Shown piece by piece: positions 24,930 through 36,500 of a stretch of DNA of 64,000 nucleotides (the stretch's first letter is position 1; every line of letters begins with the position of its first letter). Source of the stretch: Meghimatium bilineatum. Lineage: Eukaryota > Mollusca > Gastropoda > Stylommatophora > Philomycidae. The position numbers were made by a program, and so were the translations under genes. Under the pieces are notes generated by a model that saw only the letters and a program-made list of their open reading frames with translations, made no database searches and had not been told where the DNA came from. The stretch lies in contig CM067318.1 in the NCBI GenBank assembly GCA_034231615.1, forward strand, positions 36,737,382 to 36,801,381, read 5' to 3'.

Positions 24930-25583
24930 AGGGGGAAAATGTTTCTGAAGACTGTTGAGAGATATCAGAGGGCAAATGTTTCTGAAGACTGTTGAGAGAT
25001 ATCAGAGGGCAAATGTTTCTGAAGACTGTTGAGAGATATCAGAGGGCAAATGTTTCTGAAGACTGTTGAGAGATACCAGAGGGCAAATGTTTCTGAAGAC
25101 TGTTGAGAGATATCAGAGGGCAAATGTTTCTGAAGACTGTTGAGAGATACCAGAGGGCAAATGTTTCTGAAGACTGTTGAGAGATATCAGAGGGCAAATG
25201 TTTCTGAAGACTGTTGAGAGATACCAGAGGGCAAATGTTTCTGAAGACTGTTGAGAGATATCAGAGGGCAAATGTTTCTGAAGACTGTTGAGAGATACCA
25301 GAGGGCAAATGTTTCTGAAGACTGTTGAGAGATATCAGAGGGCAAATGTTTCTGAAGACTGTTGAGAGATATCAGAGGGCAAATGTTTCTGAAGACTGTT
25401 GAGAGATACCAGAGGGCAAATGTTTCTGAAGACTGTTGAGAGATATCAGAGGGCAAATGTTTCTGAAGACTGTTGAGAGATACCAGAGGGCAAATGTTTC
25501 TGAAGGCTGTTGAGAGATATCAGAGGGCAAATGTTTCTGAAGGCTGTTGAGAGATATCAGAGGGCAAATGTTTCTGAAGGTTG
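24930..25583. repeat. 37-bp minisatellite, about 17 copies
   Basis: Unit AGAGGGCAAATGTTTCTGAA then GACTGTTGAGAGATATC. Units ending ATATC and ATACC alternate through much of the array (about 25035-25490), giving a 74-bp dimer as an incipient higher-order unit; the last copies share a GGCTGTTG variant. Confidence 0.95.
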
Positions 25584-26044
25584 ACTAACCAGAGATTCCA
25601 ATGAGAAAATGTTCATGAATAGGGATCTATGATTACAGGATGCCAGAGAACAAATGATGTGACAACGAGAAAGTTAATATCAATCATATAAAATCTAATG
25701 GTACTTATCACTAAATGTTATGAAAAAACTCCTCGAATTTTCTCATAAAATTATAATACGAGTCTGACCGGCACCATTAAAGAAGATTGTGATAATCATA
25801 GCAGCTGATAACAACTTATAGAAGAATATATAAACATACATGATAATCTTGCTCTACTGCAAGCATGGCCACAAGACTATAACATCCAACACTGAATCAA
25901 TTACATATGTCACCAATGTGAAACAAAACTTCAGATCTGGTTGCGGTTTTATCCGAGTGATTTCACAAGTTTGTCTAATGAAGCTTCAAAAAACACAACT
26001 TTAATTCAGTTTAATAATAGTTTGACTCTCTTGCAGAGGCAAAA
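25584..26044. other. no gene recognised
   Basis: AT-rich, no exon or repeat supported. Confidence 0.4.
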
Positions 26045-26296
26045 TGTGGTGCAAAGAATAGCAACATTGATACCTGTCCGGCATGTTGCAAGAGGCAACT
26101 AAGGAGGTTTTGGGGGCGGACTTGACCATTCCATCCCATAGATGGTTTACATGACCCATAGGTTATGCTGAAGTCAGATGCATCAGACCAAAAGGCACAG
26201 ATATATCACAGTTAAGCTGCAAACCATGACACACTGCATTCCGTTCTCTGGAATACATTCTACTAATCTGCAAGAGTTTGAGAATGAACACAGAAG
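26045..26296 (-). repeat. abundant SINE, minus-strand copy
   Basis: GCAAAGAATAGCAACATTGA, GAGGCAACTAAGGAGGTTTT, CATTCCATCCCATAGATGGT, GCTGAAGTCAGATGCATCAG, GCATTCCGTTCTCTGGAATA and AATCTGCAAGAGTTTGAGAA follow the family order in reverse. Confidence 0.88.
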
Positions 26297-27477
26297 TTTT
26301 ACCCTGTGTTTACATTTTTATAGCCACATTTATTCTGAAATCAAATTAAAACCCTCCACACAAAGATCAACAGATGAAGAATACATTATGAAATGATGGT
26401 ATCTAGATTTGTATCTAGACGTTAGATTTGTGCTATACCAATAGTAATATCAAATGTACATTAGACTTGTTACATCAAAGTTTCAACATCACACATAAAC
26501 TTCACTTACGCCTATTAAATTTATTACATAATAAAATAGTAACAAAGTGTATTCACGACCACAGATGTGATTATTCACTATTTCCCTGTGTGATATAAAT
26601 GCTACTAATGTTCAAATAAGCTGACATAAATATTAATCACTGAATATGTCTTCATTTTTGTTTCTTACACCTTATTGAAAGATCCAGCTATTATTTGTGA
26701 TTAAATGGTTCTGCCATATTTATTTCACCCTCTCCATAAACATGATGATGTCAACCTTTTTTTAAAGTTATCTCCTTTTGTCACCTTTGTATCAGAAGAC
26801 ATCATTTACTGAGTATACCCGAGTTGGTCTTAAGTCTGTCCATAAACACTTTGTTAAAACAGCAACTGAGTGACTGCAAAAGTGAGTTAAAATCCCTAGG
26901 AATTATTGTCACAGATGATGTCATATCACTGCATTTTGTTTCTGTGCAGTGTACACTTATTTTACCAAATACCACATAAACAACACCCTTTTTCAAAACA
27001 GTGGAAATTTTCATATCATTAATAGTACTCAACTGTTACTGTCAATATTTTGACAAACTTCAGTGTGGGTTATATAGACTGAAAACTTTGGATAATTTTG
27101 TTGAAAAAAAGGTACATACTCTGGTTATTCATAGATGGGCTTGTGCATGTTAATATACAGTATTTATTAGTTCCAGACATTATTTTGTTATTTTTGACTA
27201 ACAAATTTACAGACAAACTTGGTAACCATGAGTAGATGTGTGTGTGTGTGTGTGTGTGTGTGCACACGTGCATGGTTGTGTAACAACCAGGACTTGGACT
27301 TCTAATACAGGTGCACATAATATGACCAGCTGTCTTCTTTCCAGACATGTCATAGAAGGTGACTGTCAGGGGAATAAGCTGACAGCCTGTCGCCTGTGCA
27401 AAAATGATCATTGTCACTGCATGTCTTGTCTCAATTCTGTTTTTTTTTGTGGTCCCCAGGGATGATGAACATTGGCC
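26297..27477. other. no gene; short TG run
   Basis: AT-rich. A (TG) run of about 12 units lies at 27236-27260. Minus- and plus-strand frames across it have no domain. Confidence 0.45.
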
Positions 27478-27725
27478 AGCGGACATTGCACCTTTCTCCT
27501 TTTGTGGCAGACTCCTAGGTCGCTGGGAATGCTAACTGTACCATCATTGCAGTTGGGTCAACATGTCTGACACAAGAACAATGAACTACTTAGCCCAGTA
27601 TTATATGCGATGCTCTTGACAGGACATGATAATCCTGAGATGCTTCAGGGATTCCCTTCATGGGCTATACTTGCATCTATAAATCCTCCTAACACAACCA
27701 TGCCTTTGAAACAGCAAACCTTATA
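27478..27725 (+). repeat. dispersed repeat, copy B
   Basis: Second copy of the repeat at 11160-11440: CTCCTTTTGTGGCAGACTCC, GGGAATG, TTGACAGGACATGATAATCC and CATCTATAAATCCTCC are in matching order. It stops just before the pogo-like MITE. Confidence 0.6.
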
Positions 27726-28518
27726 CAGAGGAATCCATCTATAGCGCATCCTTTTATAGCACATTTCTCTATATAACAACTTTTCAAAATTCTCAATTGT
27801 ATTTAGTCTTTATTGTTTTTACTGTATAAAGTAACAAATTTCAAATATCTCAGTAGTATTTTTACAGAAAATGGAAACCTCGATAGAGAAATAAAGACAA
27901 GATGTCAAAAGGAAAATGCAGTAACATACCAACTGTCACCATTACTTCTTCATCCCAAGATCGAGATGGAAGTTAAAAGACAAATGATCTATAGTATATT
28001 TCTACCAACACTGTGTTACCAGTGCCAAACCTGGTCTCTCTCATCTTCACATTACAGAAAGATGGTGACATGTGAGATGAAATGCTTGAGGAAAGCCGCC
28101 GGGGTCACCAGGCTCGATAGATTACAAAATGAAGACATCAGGGAAAGAATTGGTATAATACCTTGTACTGATTACATAGAAAACCAGCAGATCAAGTGGT
28201 TTGGCCACATTATGAGAATGCATTACGACAAGTTGTTAGTACAGGCACATAGCCAAATGCGATCAGGGTACAAAGCCAGAGGAAGACCATGTAAAAGATG
28301 AATATAAATGTCAGGAACATCCTGAACAGACACGGTCATAGCACAGCCGAGGCCACACTTTAGAATGCAAGCTCGAGCTACAATCACCCCTGTGCTTAAC
28401 AGCAAGAGTGGATAACAAACCGCCTGAGGAAAGACAATAGACTATATATAGTGAATTTCTGTTATTACATACATATTTTGTCAGTCTGGACCAAGTTTGT
28501 TATAGCGGGATTCCACTG
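27726..28518. mobile_element. pogo/Tigger-like MITE interrupted by a LINE
   Basis: Left end CAGAGGAATCCATCTATAGC and, read on the minus strand, right end CAGTGGAATCCCGCTATAAC are inverted repeats of the kind seen in pogo/Tigger elements. Each is bordered by TA (27724-27725 and 28519-28520), the target duplication of that superfamily. The outer arms are short and non-coding; the LINE at 27813-28440 fills the centre. Confidence 0.65.
27813..28440 (+). mobile_element. LINE fragment, LCYQCQTW family
   Basis: One open frame (27813-28301) covers the post-core RT region: VTNFKYLSSIFTENGNLDRE, PTLCYQCQTWSLSSSHYRKM, CEMKCLRKAAGV, ENQQIKWFGHIMRM and GYKARGRPCKR. After a stop the typical C-terminus (ILNRHGHSTAEAT) continues to about 28440. 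The RT catalytic core and endonuclease are missing because of 5' truncation. This is the best preserved of the three family members in the window. Confidence 0.88.
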
Positions 28519-29233
28519 TAGGAGTTCAGATGTAACTTCAAATGAGGAGAACCTGTGCTTTTTTCTGAAAGACTTTTGTCAATCAAGAGCTACCAGCTCA
28601 CAGCTAATGGGATTACTTTATCATTATCATCATATATATATATATATATATACTCACTATTATGTTTTATACATGGAGGTAAGTAAATACAACATCTACT
28701 ATCAATAACACAATTTAGTAATGGACAGGTAAATCTGGACAACACAGATGATAGTAATATAAGCATATTTGAGTTGTACAAGCTGTAAAAAATCTGGAGT
28801 CAGCAATATTTATTAACAAGGATGATTTATCGTAAAAAATGAAGCCACAAATGATTTCATGATGAACTGGTGTCTGTTATGACAAGTAAACAAAACAAAG
28901 AAACAATTGGTAAACTTTAGGTCTGATATTCAAATTTGGTTTGATGTACATAACTGTGGAATCCTCATATTTCTTCTTTTCTGGGGTCATGAAACATGTA
29001 GGGATTTGTAATATTCTGTGTTGAGAATATCTCATCAATTGAATGATGTTTTGTACACACAAGAATGCTAGGCCATGTTTATGTCATTTTTAAAAATATG
29101 ACTCTCCTTAATTTTAACACACACACACAAAGAAGACAGCTCTTTTCATCTACACTGTTTATAATTTTGCAGTATTTATCTGTATCATACTGTCATATGA
29201 ATTGTCAGAAATAACGTGCATAGTTTATTTCTC
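28519..29233. other. no gene; short AT run
   Basis: Contains an (AT) run near 28630-28652. A minus-strand frame at 28877-29062 (TCFMTPEKKKYEDSTV) is not assigned to any family. Confidence 0.4.
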
Positions 29234-29241
29234 TGTTAGAG

Positions 29242-29555
29242 CAGTGGTTCGGGGGAGCAACTTTTAAATATTTTTTTTCTACCTCTGACCACAAAATATC
29301 TACCGGTATTTATCTTTTTATTGTAAATGTAGAGGCTCATATTATTTGACCACCAAAGACAGATGTGCTGGGCTATTGGCATAAATAAATTGGTGACACA
29401 ACAAACTTTCCTTCTCTGGATAACATCCTGTTGGAAATCTAGTAGGACTATTGTCCTGCTACTAGAGATATCTAGGGGGAGTATGGGAATGAATGCTGAA
29501 GAAATATTATTTCAAGTCTTCCTGTACCCCATGGACCAAGGTTTAAGAACCGCTG
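29242..29555. mobile_element. hAT-like MITE carrying a SINE scrap
   Basis: Left end CAGTGGTTCGGGGG and right end GGTTTAAGAACCGCTG form hAT-type inverted ends. The 8-bp flanks TGTTAGAG (29234-29241) and TTTCAGAG (29556-29563) agree at 6 positions. Inside, about 29360-29480 is the SINE-like repeat also found at 22950-23110. Confidence 0.6.
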
Positions 29556-29821
29556 TTTCAGAGAGTAATTAGAAGTATTGCACATTTTTACTCGACTCAA
29601 TGCAACAGCGTAGGTCTACATATTTTTTTTTCTGCCATCACCAGGAATTATATGAGAAAACAGTTCTTGAATATATTATGCAATGGGGAGGTATCTCCGC
29701 AGCTTTATTTCATACCCAGAAGGCCCCCCCCCCAACTCTCAGCTGTGTGCAATGTTTAGAGAAGTAGCCTCTTACTCCGAGCGAGTAAAAACATAATTAT
29801 ATAGATGAAGTGTACTGTGCA

Positions 29822-30185
29822 TTGCCGAGAGGTTAGAGAGTGGTCTCACAACTATAAGATCCAGGGTTCAATTCCCAGTAAGCACTGGATTTTTTCCTGC
29901 CAGATCTTCTTCTTTATCTGCGTTCATTCTCAAACTCCTGCAGATTAGCAGGATGTAGTCCGGAGAGCGGAATGCGTTGTGTCATGGTTTACAGCATTGC
30001 TGCGATATCTGCGCCTTTCGGCCTCACACATCCTACTCAGCATGGCTTTGGGTCACTGACCCTATATGGGATGGGGCAGCCAACTCCATCCCATAACCTC
30101 CTTAGTCGCCTTTTACGACATGCATGGAAGGTTAACAGTGTTGCTATTCTTTGCTCCCCTTTTGGGTCCCGGCAACACACAGACG
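29822..30185 (+). repeat. abundant SINE, longest copy with tRNA-like head
   Basis: The head (29822-29893) has an A-box-like GCCGAGAGGTTAGAGAGTGG and a B-box-like GGTTCAATTCC, as in a tRNA-derived pol III promoter. The body follows: CTCAAACTCCTGCAGATTAG, GTAGTCCGGAGAGCGGAATG, GTGTCATGGTTTACAGCATT, TGCGATATCTGCGCCTTTCG, GACCCTATATGGGATGGGGC, TTTTACGACATGCATGGAAG and a TTTGCTCCCC-GGGTCCCGGCAACACAC end. About ten relatives lie in this window, most of them cut off just upstream of CTCAAACTCC. Confidence 0.85.
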
Positions 30186-30299
30186 TTCCTGCCAGATGAT
30201 ATGGCAACAGTAAAAGCATGATGCCTTTATCACACAAGTCATGCTCAGCCTTGTTTTTACAATGAAAACCTCACTATAAATGCATGTCATCTACTAGCA

Positions 30300-30662
30300 G
30301 TTGCATGCTTGTTGGTCTGATGATGGGCAATTGCTGAAACTGTCTGTAAGAGTTGCATGCTTGTTGGTCTGATGATGGGCAATTGCTGAAACTGTCTGTA
30401 AGAGTTGCATGCTTGTCGGTCTGATGATGGGCAATTGCTGAAACTGTCTGTAAGAGTTGCATGCTTGTTGGTCTGATGATGGGCAATTGCTGAAACTGTC
30501 TGTAAGAGTTGCATGCTTGTTGGTCTGATGATGGGCAATTGCTGAAACTGTCTGTAAGAGTTGCATGCTTGTTGGTCTGATGATGGGCAATTGCTGAAAC
30601 TGTCTGTAAGAGTTGCATGCTTGTTGGTCTGATGATGGGCAATTGCTGAAACTTTCTGTATA
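30300..30662. repeat. 52-bp minisatellite, 7 copies
   Basis: Unit GTTGCATGCTTGTTGGTCTG then ATGATGGGCAATTGCTGAAACTGTCTGTAAGA over the next 32 bp; starts every 52 bp from 30300. Nearly identical copies. Confidence 0.95.
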
Positions 30663-30844
30663 CTGGCATGTAGTTTTAAACTGAGGATTAAAAGTTTCTT
30701 ATTTTCACTCTATACTGTGTACATGATTTATTAGTTCAGGTTCTCATCAGCACACACCAGACAAACTGTGTACCTGTTGTAGACTTTTTACTCTGTCATT
30801 ACTTTGTGTGCAGTTTGGTTCTTTTTTATTGCTCCTCTAATAGC

Positions 30845-31200
30845 AACAAAACACTTAGTCGTCGGATCATCATCAAACTGGACACGTCCATAGTTGCTCC
30901 GATCTCTCCTTGAGAGTATCCACCATTACACTTCTGCTGACAGTACCAGTCCTATTCTGGTTGACCATCATTCTTCTGTGCCCTCCAAAATGTTCACTTC
31001 TAGCAATACCGTATTTCAAACACTGATCTTTAATCCTGGCCATTGAAAAGGAATCATCATCCACATTAGTCTCACTCTTGCATGCTATATCTCTTAAGAA
31101 GTTCATATCAGCTCAATCCATTGCCACAATTGCACAATATGCCAATTGATCTGCGCTTTCATTGCCTCGAACACCCACATGTCCCAGCACAAAAATAAAT
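30845..31200 (-). mobile_element. LINE 3' end with RNase H C-terminal motif
   Basis: On the minus strand GHVGVRGNESADQLA (31190-31130) carries the final catalytic Asp region of RNase H. It is followed by a stop and then MNFLRDIACKSETNVDDDSF, SMARIKDQCLKYGIARSEHF, VNQNRTGTVSRSVMVDTLKE and RSEQLWTCP. Truncated upstream of the motif; RT not present. Confidence 0.75.
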
Positions 31201-31950
31201 GTAACCACTTTCAGCCTCGCCTTTCTCAAGACCTCAATTCACTAACGAAACACTATCTCAGAGAAAGAATGCTCTATTATAAGTGTAGAAACCATACACA
31301 CTATATCTGTTTCATATATGTAGTTATAACATGAAAGATTTAAGCTTATTACTTATTTCACGTATAGTTTTATTGTCAACAAACAGATTGTATAATATCT
31401 TATATATAAATATAAATATCTTGGTAATTTTTATGTTCACAGTTTATAAGAGTTTTTTTTCCTGTAAAGTCAGAAGTTCTTCAATGGATCCCTGACTCTT
31501 CTACTTGTATTTAAATTTGTAAAAGATCATTTTTTCCAAAAGAATTTTGTAAATAGAAATTGCGGGTGCATTTTTAATGTATATTTTTCATATTTAGTGT
31601 CACTTCGGTTAGTTTCCTAATGTGAAATATTCAATATTGATATCACTTCAATTAGTGTCCTAATATGAAATATTCAGTATTGATACCATTTTAATTTACT
31701 TATGCATTATTTTTGGCCATATAAACTCCTCCCCCTCCAAACCACATACTGTAGAGAAATGAGTACCACACCCACATCAACATTAATATACACAATTTCT
31801 AGTTTTTTGGGTTTTTTTTTAAATATTATGCATACCTGAGCCTAATGCACATGAAACATTCAGTAAAAATATTTTTATCATGATAAACTTTAAATTGTGT
31901 AACAGATGTTCAGAATACTCAAGTAAACTGGCATAAACATGATGTGCTAT
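31201..31950. other. no gene recognised
   Basis: AT-rich. A 50-bp phrase ending TAATATGAAATATTCAGTAT is imperfectly duplicated near 31600-31690. Confidence 0.4.
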
Positions 31951-32828
31951 GTAATAACTACAGTTCCCATGTAACAATATGTAATAACTACAGTTCCCAT
32001 GTAACAATATGTAATAACTACAGTTCCCATGTAACAATATGTAATAACTACAGTTCCCATGTAACAATATGTAATAACTACAGTTCCCATGTAACAATAT
32101 GTAATAACTACAGTTCCCATGTAACAATATGTAATAACTACAGTTCCCATGTAACAATATGTAATAACTACAGTTCCCATGTAACAATATGTAATAACTA
32201 CAGTTCCCATGTAACAATATGTAATAACTACAGTTCCCATGTAACAATATGTAATAACTACAGTTCCCATGTAACAATATGTAATAACTACAGTTCCCAT
32301 GTAACAATATGTAATAACTACAGTTCCCATGTAACAATATGTAATAACTACAGTTCCCATGTAACAATATGTAATAACTACAGTTCCCATGTAACAATAT
32401 GTAATAACTACAACCCCCCCCCCCACCATGTAATAGTATGTCATATTTACAGCCCCCAGTTAACAATTATGTAATAACTACAAAACACCTCCCCCATGTA
32501 GTAGTATGTAAGAACTACAGTTCCCATGTAACAACATGTAATAACTACAATCCTCTCCCATGTAGTAGTATGTAATAACTAGTTCCCATGTAACAATATG
32601 TAATAACTACAATCCCCTCATATAGTAGTATGTAATAACTACAGTTCCCATGTAACAATATGTAATAACTACAATCCTCCCCCATGTAGTAGTATGTAAG
32701 AACTACAGTTCCCATGTAACAATATGTAATAACTACAGCTCCCATGTAACAATATGTAATAACTACAACTCCTCCCCCCATGTAGTAATATGTAATAACT
32801 ACAGCCCCCCCCCCTCCCATATGTCATA
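31951..32828. repeat. 30-bp minisatellite, 15 identical copies plus decayed flank
   Basis: GTAATAACTACAGTTCCCAT then GTAACAATAT repeats 15 times from 31951 to 32400 with no difference between copies. From 32401 to 32828 the unit continues in degraded form with C runs inserted (for example ACAACCCCCCCCCCCCACC). 30 bp is 10 codons, so both strands stay open. The perfect block may be young or may reflect assembly consensus. Confidence 0.97.
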
Positions 32829-33221
32829 ATGTGTAATACTTGTGTTGTATTTATTATTTGTACTCGGCAATAATCTGTATTTATTTCCTGACTATATAAA
32901 ATATGTCTGGAAAGGAATCCTCTCTGTAGCAACAATGTCTCATAAACCTGTTTCTTCTGTTCTCTTTTCTCTTCTGTTTTATGCAGATGTCTAAACGTTA
33001 GAAGAAGAGACAGGACCAAGAATTAATCAATCAGGAGGCAAGTGGTTATAACCATGGAATATAGCCACAATGGGCTGAAAAGGTATAGAGGATTAATGTT
33101 ATTGTACTCAGGTTAACCCTTGTGTATTCCATCTCTCTCAATTAAGTGGCTTTCTTTAAGTCTCCTTCTTTAAACCTGATGCGAGTACCTCTCATATGTA
33201 ACTTGGCAGCTGTGAGTGATA
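32829..33221. other. no gene recognised
   Basis: AT-rich sequence with a TTTTATGCAG-like acceptor on the plus strand near 32985, but no exon after it that I can support. Confidence 0.4.
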
Positions 33222-33295
33222 ATCCCCCAGAGGCGTGATTAAGACAGTCACTTTGTGATCAAAAGGTTTTGGGTTCAAATTCTGCTAGCAGATGA
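33222..33295 (+). repeat. tRNA-like SINE head
   Basis: AGAGGCGTGATTAAGACAGT and, 30 bp on, GGGTTCAAATTCTGC resemble A and B boxes. No acceptor-stem pairing, so a SINE head rather than a tRNA gene. Confidence 0.5.
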
Positions 33296-33410
33296 CAAGG
33301 TATAAACTATCCTGAAGAGATCAGGTTATCATGCTTCATTTCATAACTAGTCACAACAAAATTGGATATCGCCCATACACCAAATTAAGAATAAGTACAA
33401 CTGGCCTTTG

Positions 33411-33539
33411 TCATTGCAACCTGGTAAATATAACAGCGTAATATAACTTACAAGTAGAATGTAGTATGCGGATCTGAGGAGAAAGACATAGCCTACCCCA
33501 ATCAGCTTCGAAGAGAAGCTGTATGGCAAAGATGACACC
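33411..33539 (-). CDS. candidate last exon of the tetraspanin
   Basis: A TGTTTGTTTCAG acceptor precedes GGTGTCATCTTTGCC. In the phase required by the previous exon it reads GVIFAIQLLFEADWG..., 42 codons to a TGA at 33411-33413. Joined to GCGIAALQ it would complete a hydrophobic TM4. However, the usual Q-LLG-V/I-F-A-C-C-L pattern with its palmitoylated cysteines is not kept, the tail is long and ordinary, and a GTAAGT inside the frame could be a donor. Other last exons to the left were not found. Confidence 0.35.
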   Translation of the reverse strand, partial: GVIFAIQLLFEADWGRLCLSPQIRILHSTCKLYYAVIFTRLQ

Positions 33540-36500
33540 CTGAAACAAACAGCAGATATCATACAATCCGTCATCCCAATATGACAGAGAGAAGATCGTT
33601 GAAGATGAAGACTTCCGCTCGCAGCATCTCGTTTACAAAGTGGATTTCTTTCTGAGACATCATGAAAACAGTTGTATGTAAACCAATATTGATGTGAGTT
33701 CCTTGCAGTACTATGAATTTTATAGAAGTCTTTGAGCTGTACTGGTGAAAACTTATCTAACTGATTATAATGTTCTGACAGCATTTTCACAAGTATAGCT
33801 AGAAAAATGTATATATTGTAAGAAAACATCCAGCAATTTTTTTGTACAGCAAACTGTTAACGGGATGTGGCAAATCCTGCAGCATAACCTTGTATCTATG
33901 GATCCATCGTATAACACCAATATTAGACGTAGTATAAAACAGCAGTCAAGTAGTTCAGCCATGTCACTACACTCTCTCCAGATAGTAGCCTATCTCTCAA
34001 ATAGGCATGGTTCCCTTTTTTTATCTTAAAACATAACCATATCATTTTAGTTTGAGTTTTTAACAAACAATTGACTGGTTCTTATCATTCATAACCATAC
34101 CATCGTAACTGGAGTTTTTATCTTGTCATTTATGGTCCTATCATCTTAACTTGAGTTTTGGTCAAACAATTGACTGGACTGGATCTTTATCACTCATTAC
34201 TATACAATCTTACCTTGAGTTTTGGTCAAACACATGCCTGGACCTCGTCAATTATGACCAAATCATCTTAGCTTAAGTTGTGATTTTATTATTTATGGAA
34301 ATACCATCTTAGTTTTAGATTTGGTTAAAAATTTGCAGATCTTGTTATTCATAATATACTCCAGACATGTCACCAAGTATTCTATGGAATCATTTCATCC
34401 CCATGCTATTAATTTTACAATTAATTTTTTTTAAATCACTCAAGACATTTAAGAAAAGTTATGTTATTATTGTTATGTTCAACATTTTTATATGGTAATA
34501 TTAACTAACCCTAGAGTTGATGTAACAAATCTTACATGATATAAATAACCCTAGAGTTGATGTGACAAATCTTATATGGTATAAATAACCCCAGAGTTGA
34601 TGTGACAAATCTTACATGGTATAAATAACCCCAGAGTTGATGTGACAAATTTTACATGGTATAAATAACCTCAGAGTTGATGTGACAAATCTGACATGGT
34701 ATAAATAACCCCAGAATTGATGTGAAAATCTTATATGGTAATGTTAAATAACCCCAGAGTTGATGTGACAAATCTTACAAACCTTGAAAACAAAAACAAC
34801 CCTTTGTGCACTTGGCTAGGAAAGATTTAATTGAATCACACATTTTTATGTGGTTAAATGTCATACATATTGAGAAAGAAAATAATCTGGCTTTTATTGT
34901 ATACACCAAAAAAAATTATTCTTATCACATGTAAGAAAAAATATAATCATACTTTTCATGTATGCACAGCAAAATAATGATACTTTTAAGGCATATACCA
35001 AAAAATAATCACACATTTGATGTATGGTACATCAAAATAATAATCATACATTTCATGTGTACATAAAAAAATATTTTTCATGTATTACACCAAGAAAATA
35101 ATTATATCTTTAATGTACACATAAAATAATATACTTTTATCTATACATAAAAATATACTTTTTCTGTACACATTAAAATATAATTTTTTTTCTATACTCA
35201 TACCTTTCCTGTACACATTAAAAATAATCATACTTTTCATGTATACATACAAAATGTAATCATTCTTTTCATGTGCACATTAAAAATAATTATACTTTTC
35301 ATGTACATATTAAAAAATAATACTATCTTTCAAGTACACACATTAACATAATCATACTTTCCATGTACACATTAAAATATAATCATACATTTAATGTACA
35401 CATTAAAAAATATTTATATTTTTTATGTATACACCAAAATAAAAAGCAATATTGCTTGTGATGCATACAATTATAATAAAAACAGGATAATTAATGTGTA
35501 GTGAAACTTACAGAAACAAAACATATTTATAACAAAGGCAAGTTTGAGCATTTCTACAGGTTAGATTTCAACAAAGTTACCTTTTAATGCTTCTGATATT
35601 TTTGTAATGTGACTGTCTTCAAGCCATAATATCTTGAGAACCAGTAATTCACTCAATATAATATGAAGCTCATTAAACATTACGAAAATCTATTGTTTAG
35701 TTATTTTATATAATTACTTAGCTCCTTAATCCTTTGCAAATGTCAGACATCTGAACTTTATTTTTTCAATGATTTTGTTTTGCTTCTTTGCAGGAATCTT
35801 TTTGAGAAAGTTATGATGAAACTGGTGTTAATTTAATCTGGCACAGAATGAAACAGCCTTGCTCATGTACATAAGTCATATAAGTCCCTCACAACACATA
35901 GATTTTAGCCGCAATATTTTCCTGAATAAAAAATGAAAATATCTCCATATAATAGAAACACAGCATGAGACAGTTCTTTGAGATTGATGTAAATAGTCAC
36001 AAGTTATAAACAAAACAGATACACTATGACATTTATTCCACAGATAGAATGCACACAATTCTCCTACAATCTCTACTAAGATAAACGGACTAGAAATTTT
36101 AATATTTGATTTTTCCCTTTTTCCCTAAAAAAATGGGGAAAAGACAGATCACAATTATTCTGTATCCTGTATTAAACATATTATAACAATGAGGTTTTTA
36201 CAAATTAAAATAGGGGGGACAATAATATTTTAACATTTGCCGAACATTCAAGCCCTCCCCTCCCCCCATGTGAGCACAGGCCACAGATAAATTCTCAGTT
36301 TACCATGTCCCTAAATCCCCCCTCCTTGTTTTTCCCCGTTGACGCTAACATCATTGAGAGCTTTTACTGTCTCTCTTCTTCTTCTTCAAGTATTCCAGGG
36401 CTATTTTCACACTTCTCTTTCCATATGGATGCCTTGTCAATGCATGTATTGCAACAGTTTTCTATCTTCCTCAGAGTATGCCCAATCCATTTCTATTTAT

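Noticed and set aside
30274-30669. Frames with SAIAHHQTNKHATLTD repeats
   Set aside because: Three overlapping frames of the 52-bp array; no coding signal.
31819-32474. Open frames with NCSYYILLHG and NNYSSHVTIC repeats
   Set aside because: By-product of the 30-bp array.
33347-33829. 160-codon hydrophobic frame ending near the candidate last exon
   Set aside because: It is in a different phase from the tetraspanin and has no recognisable domain; only the short spliced reading was kept, at low confidence.
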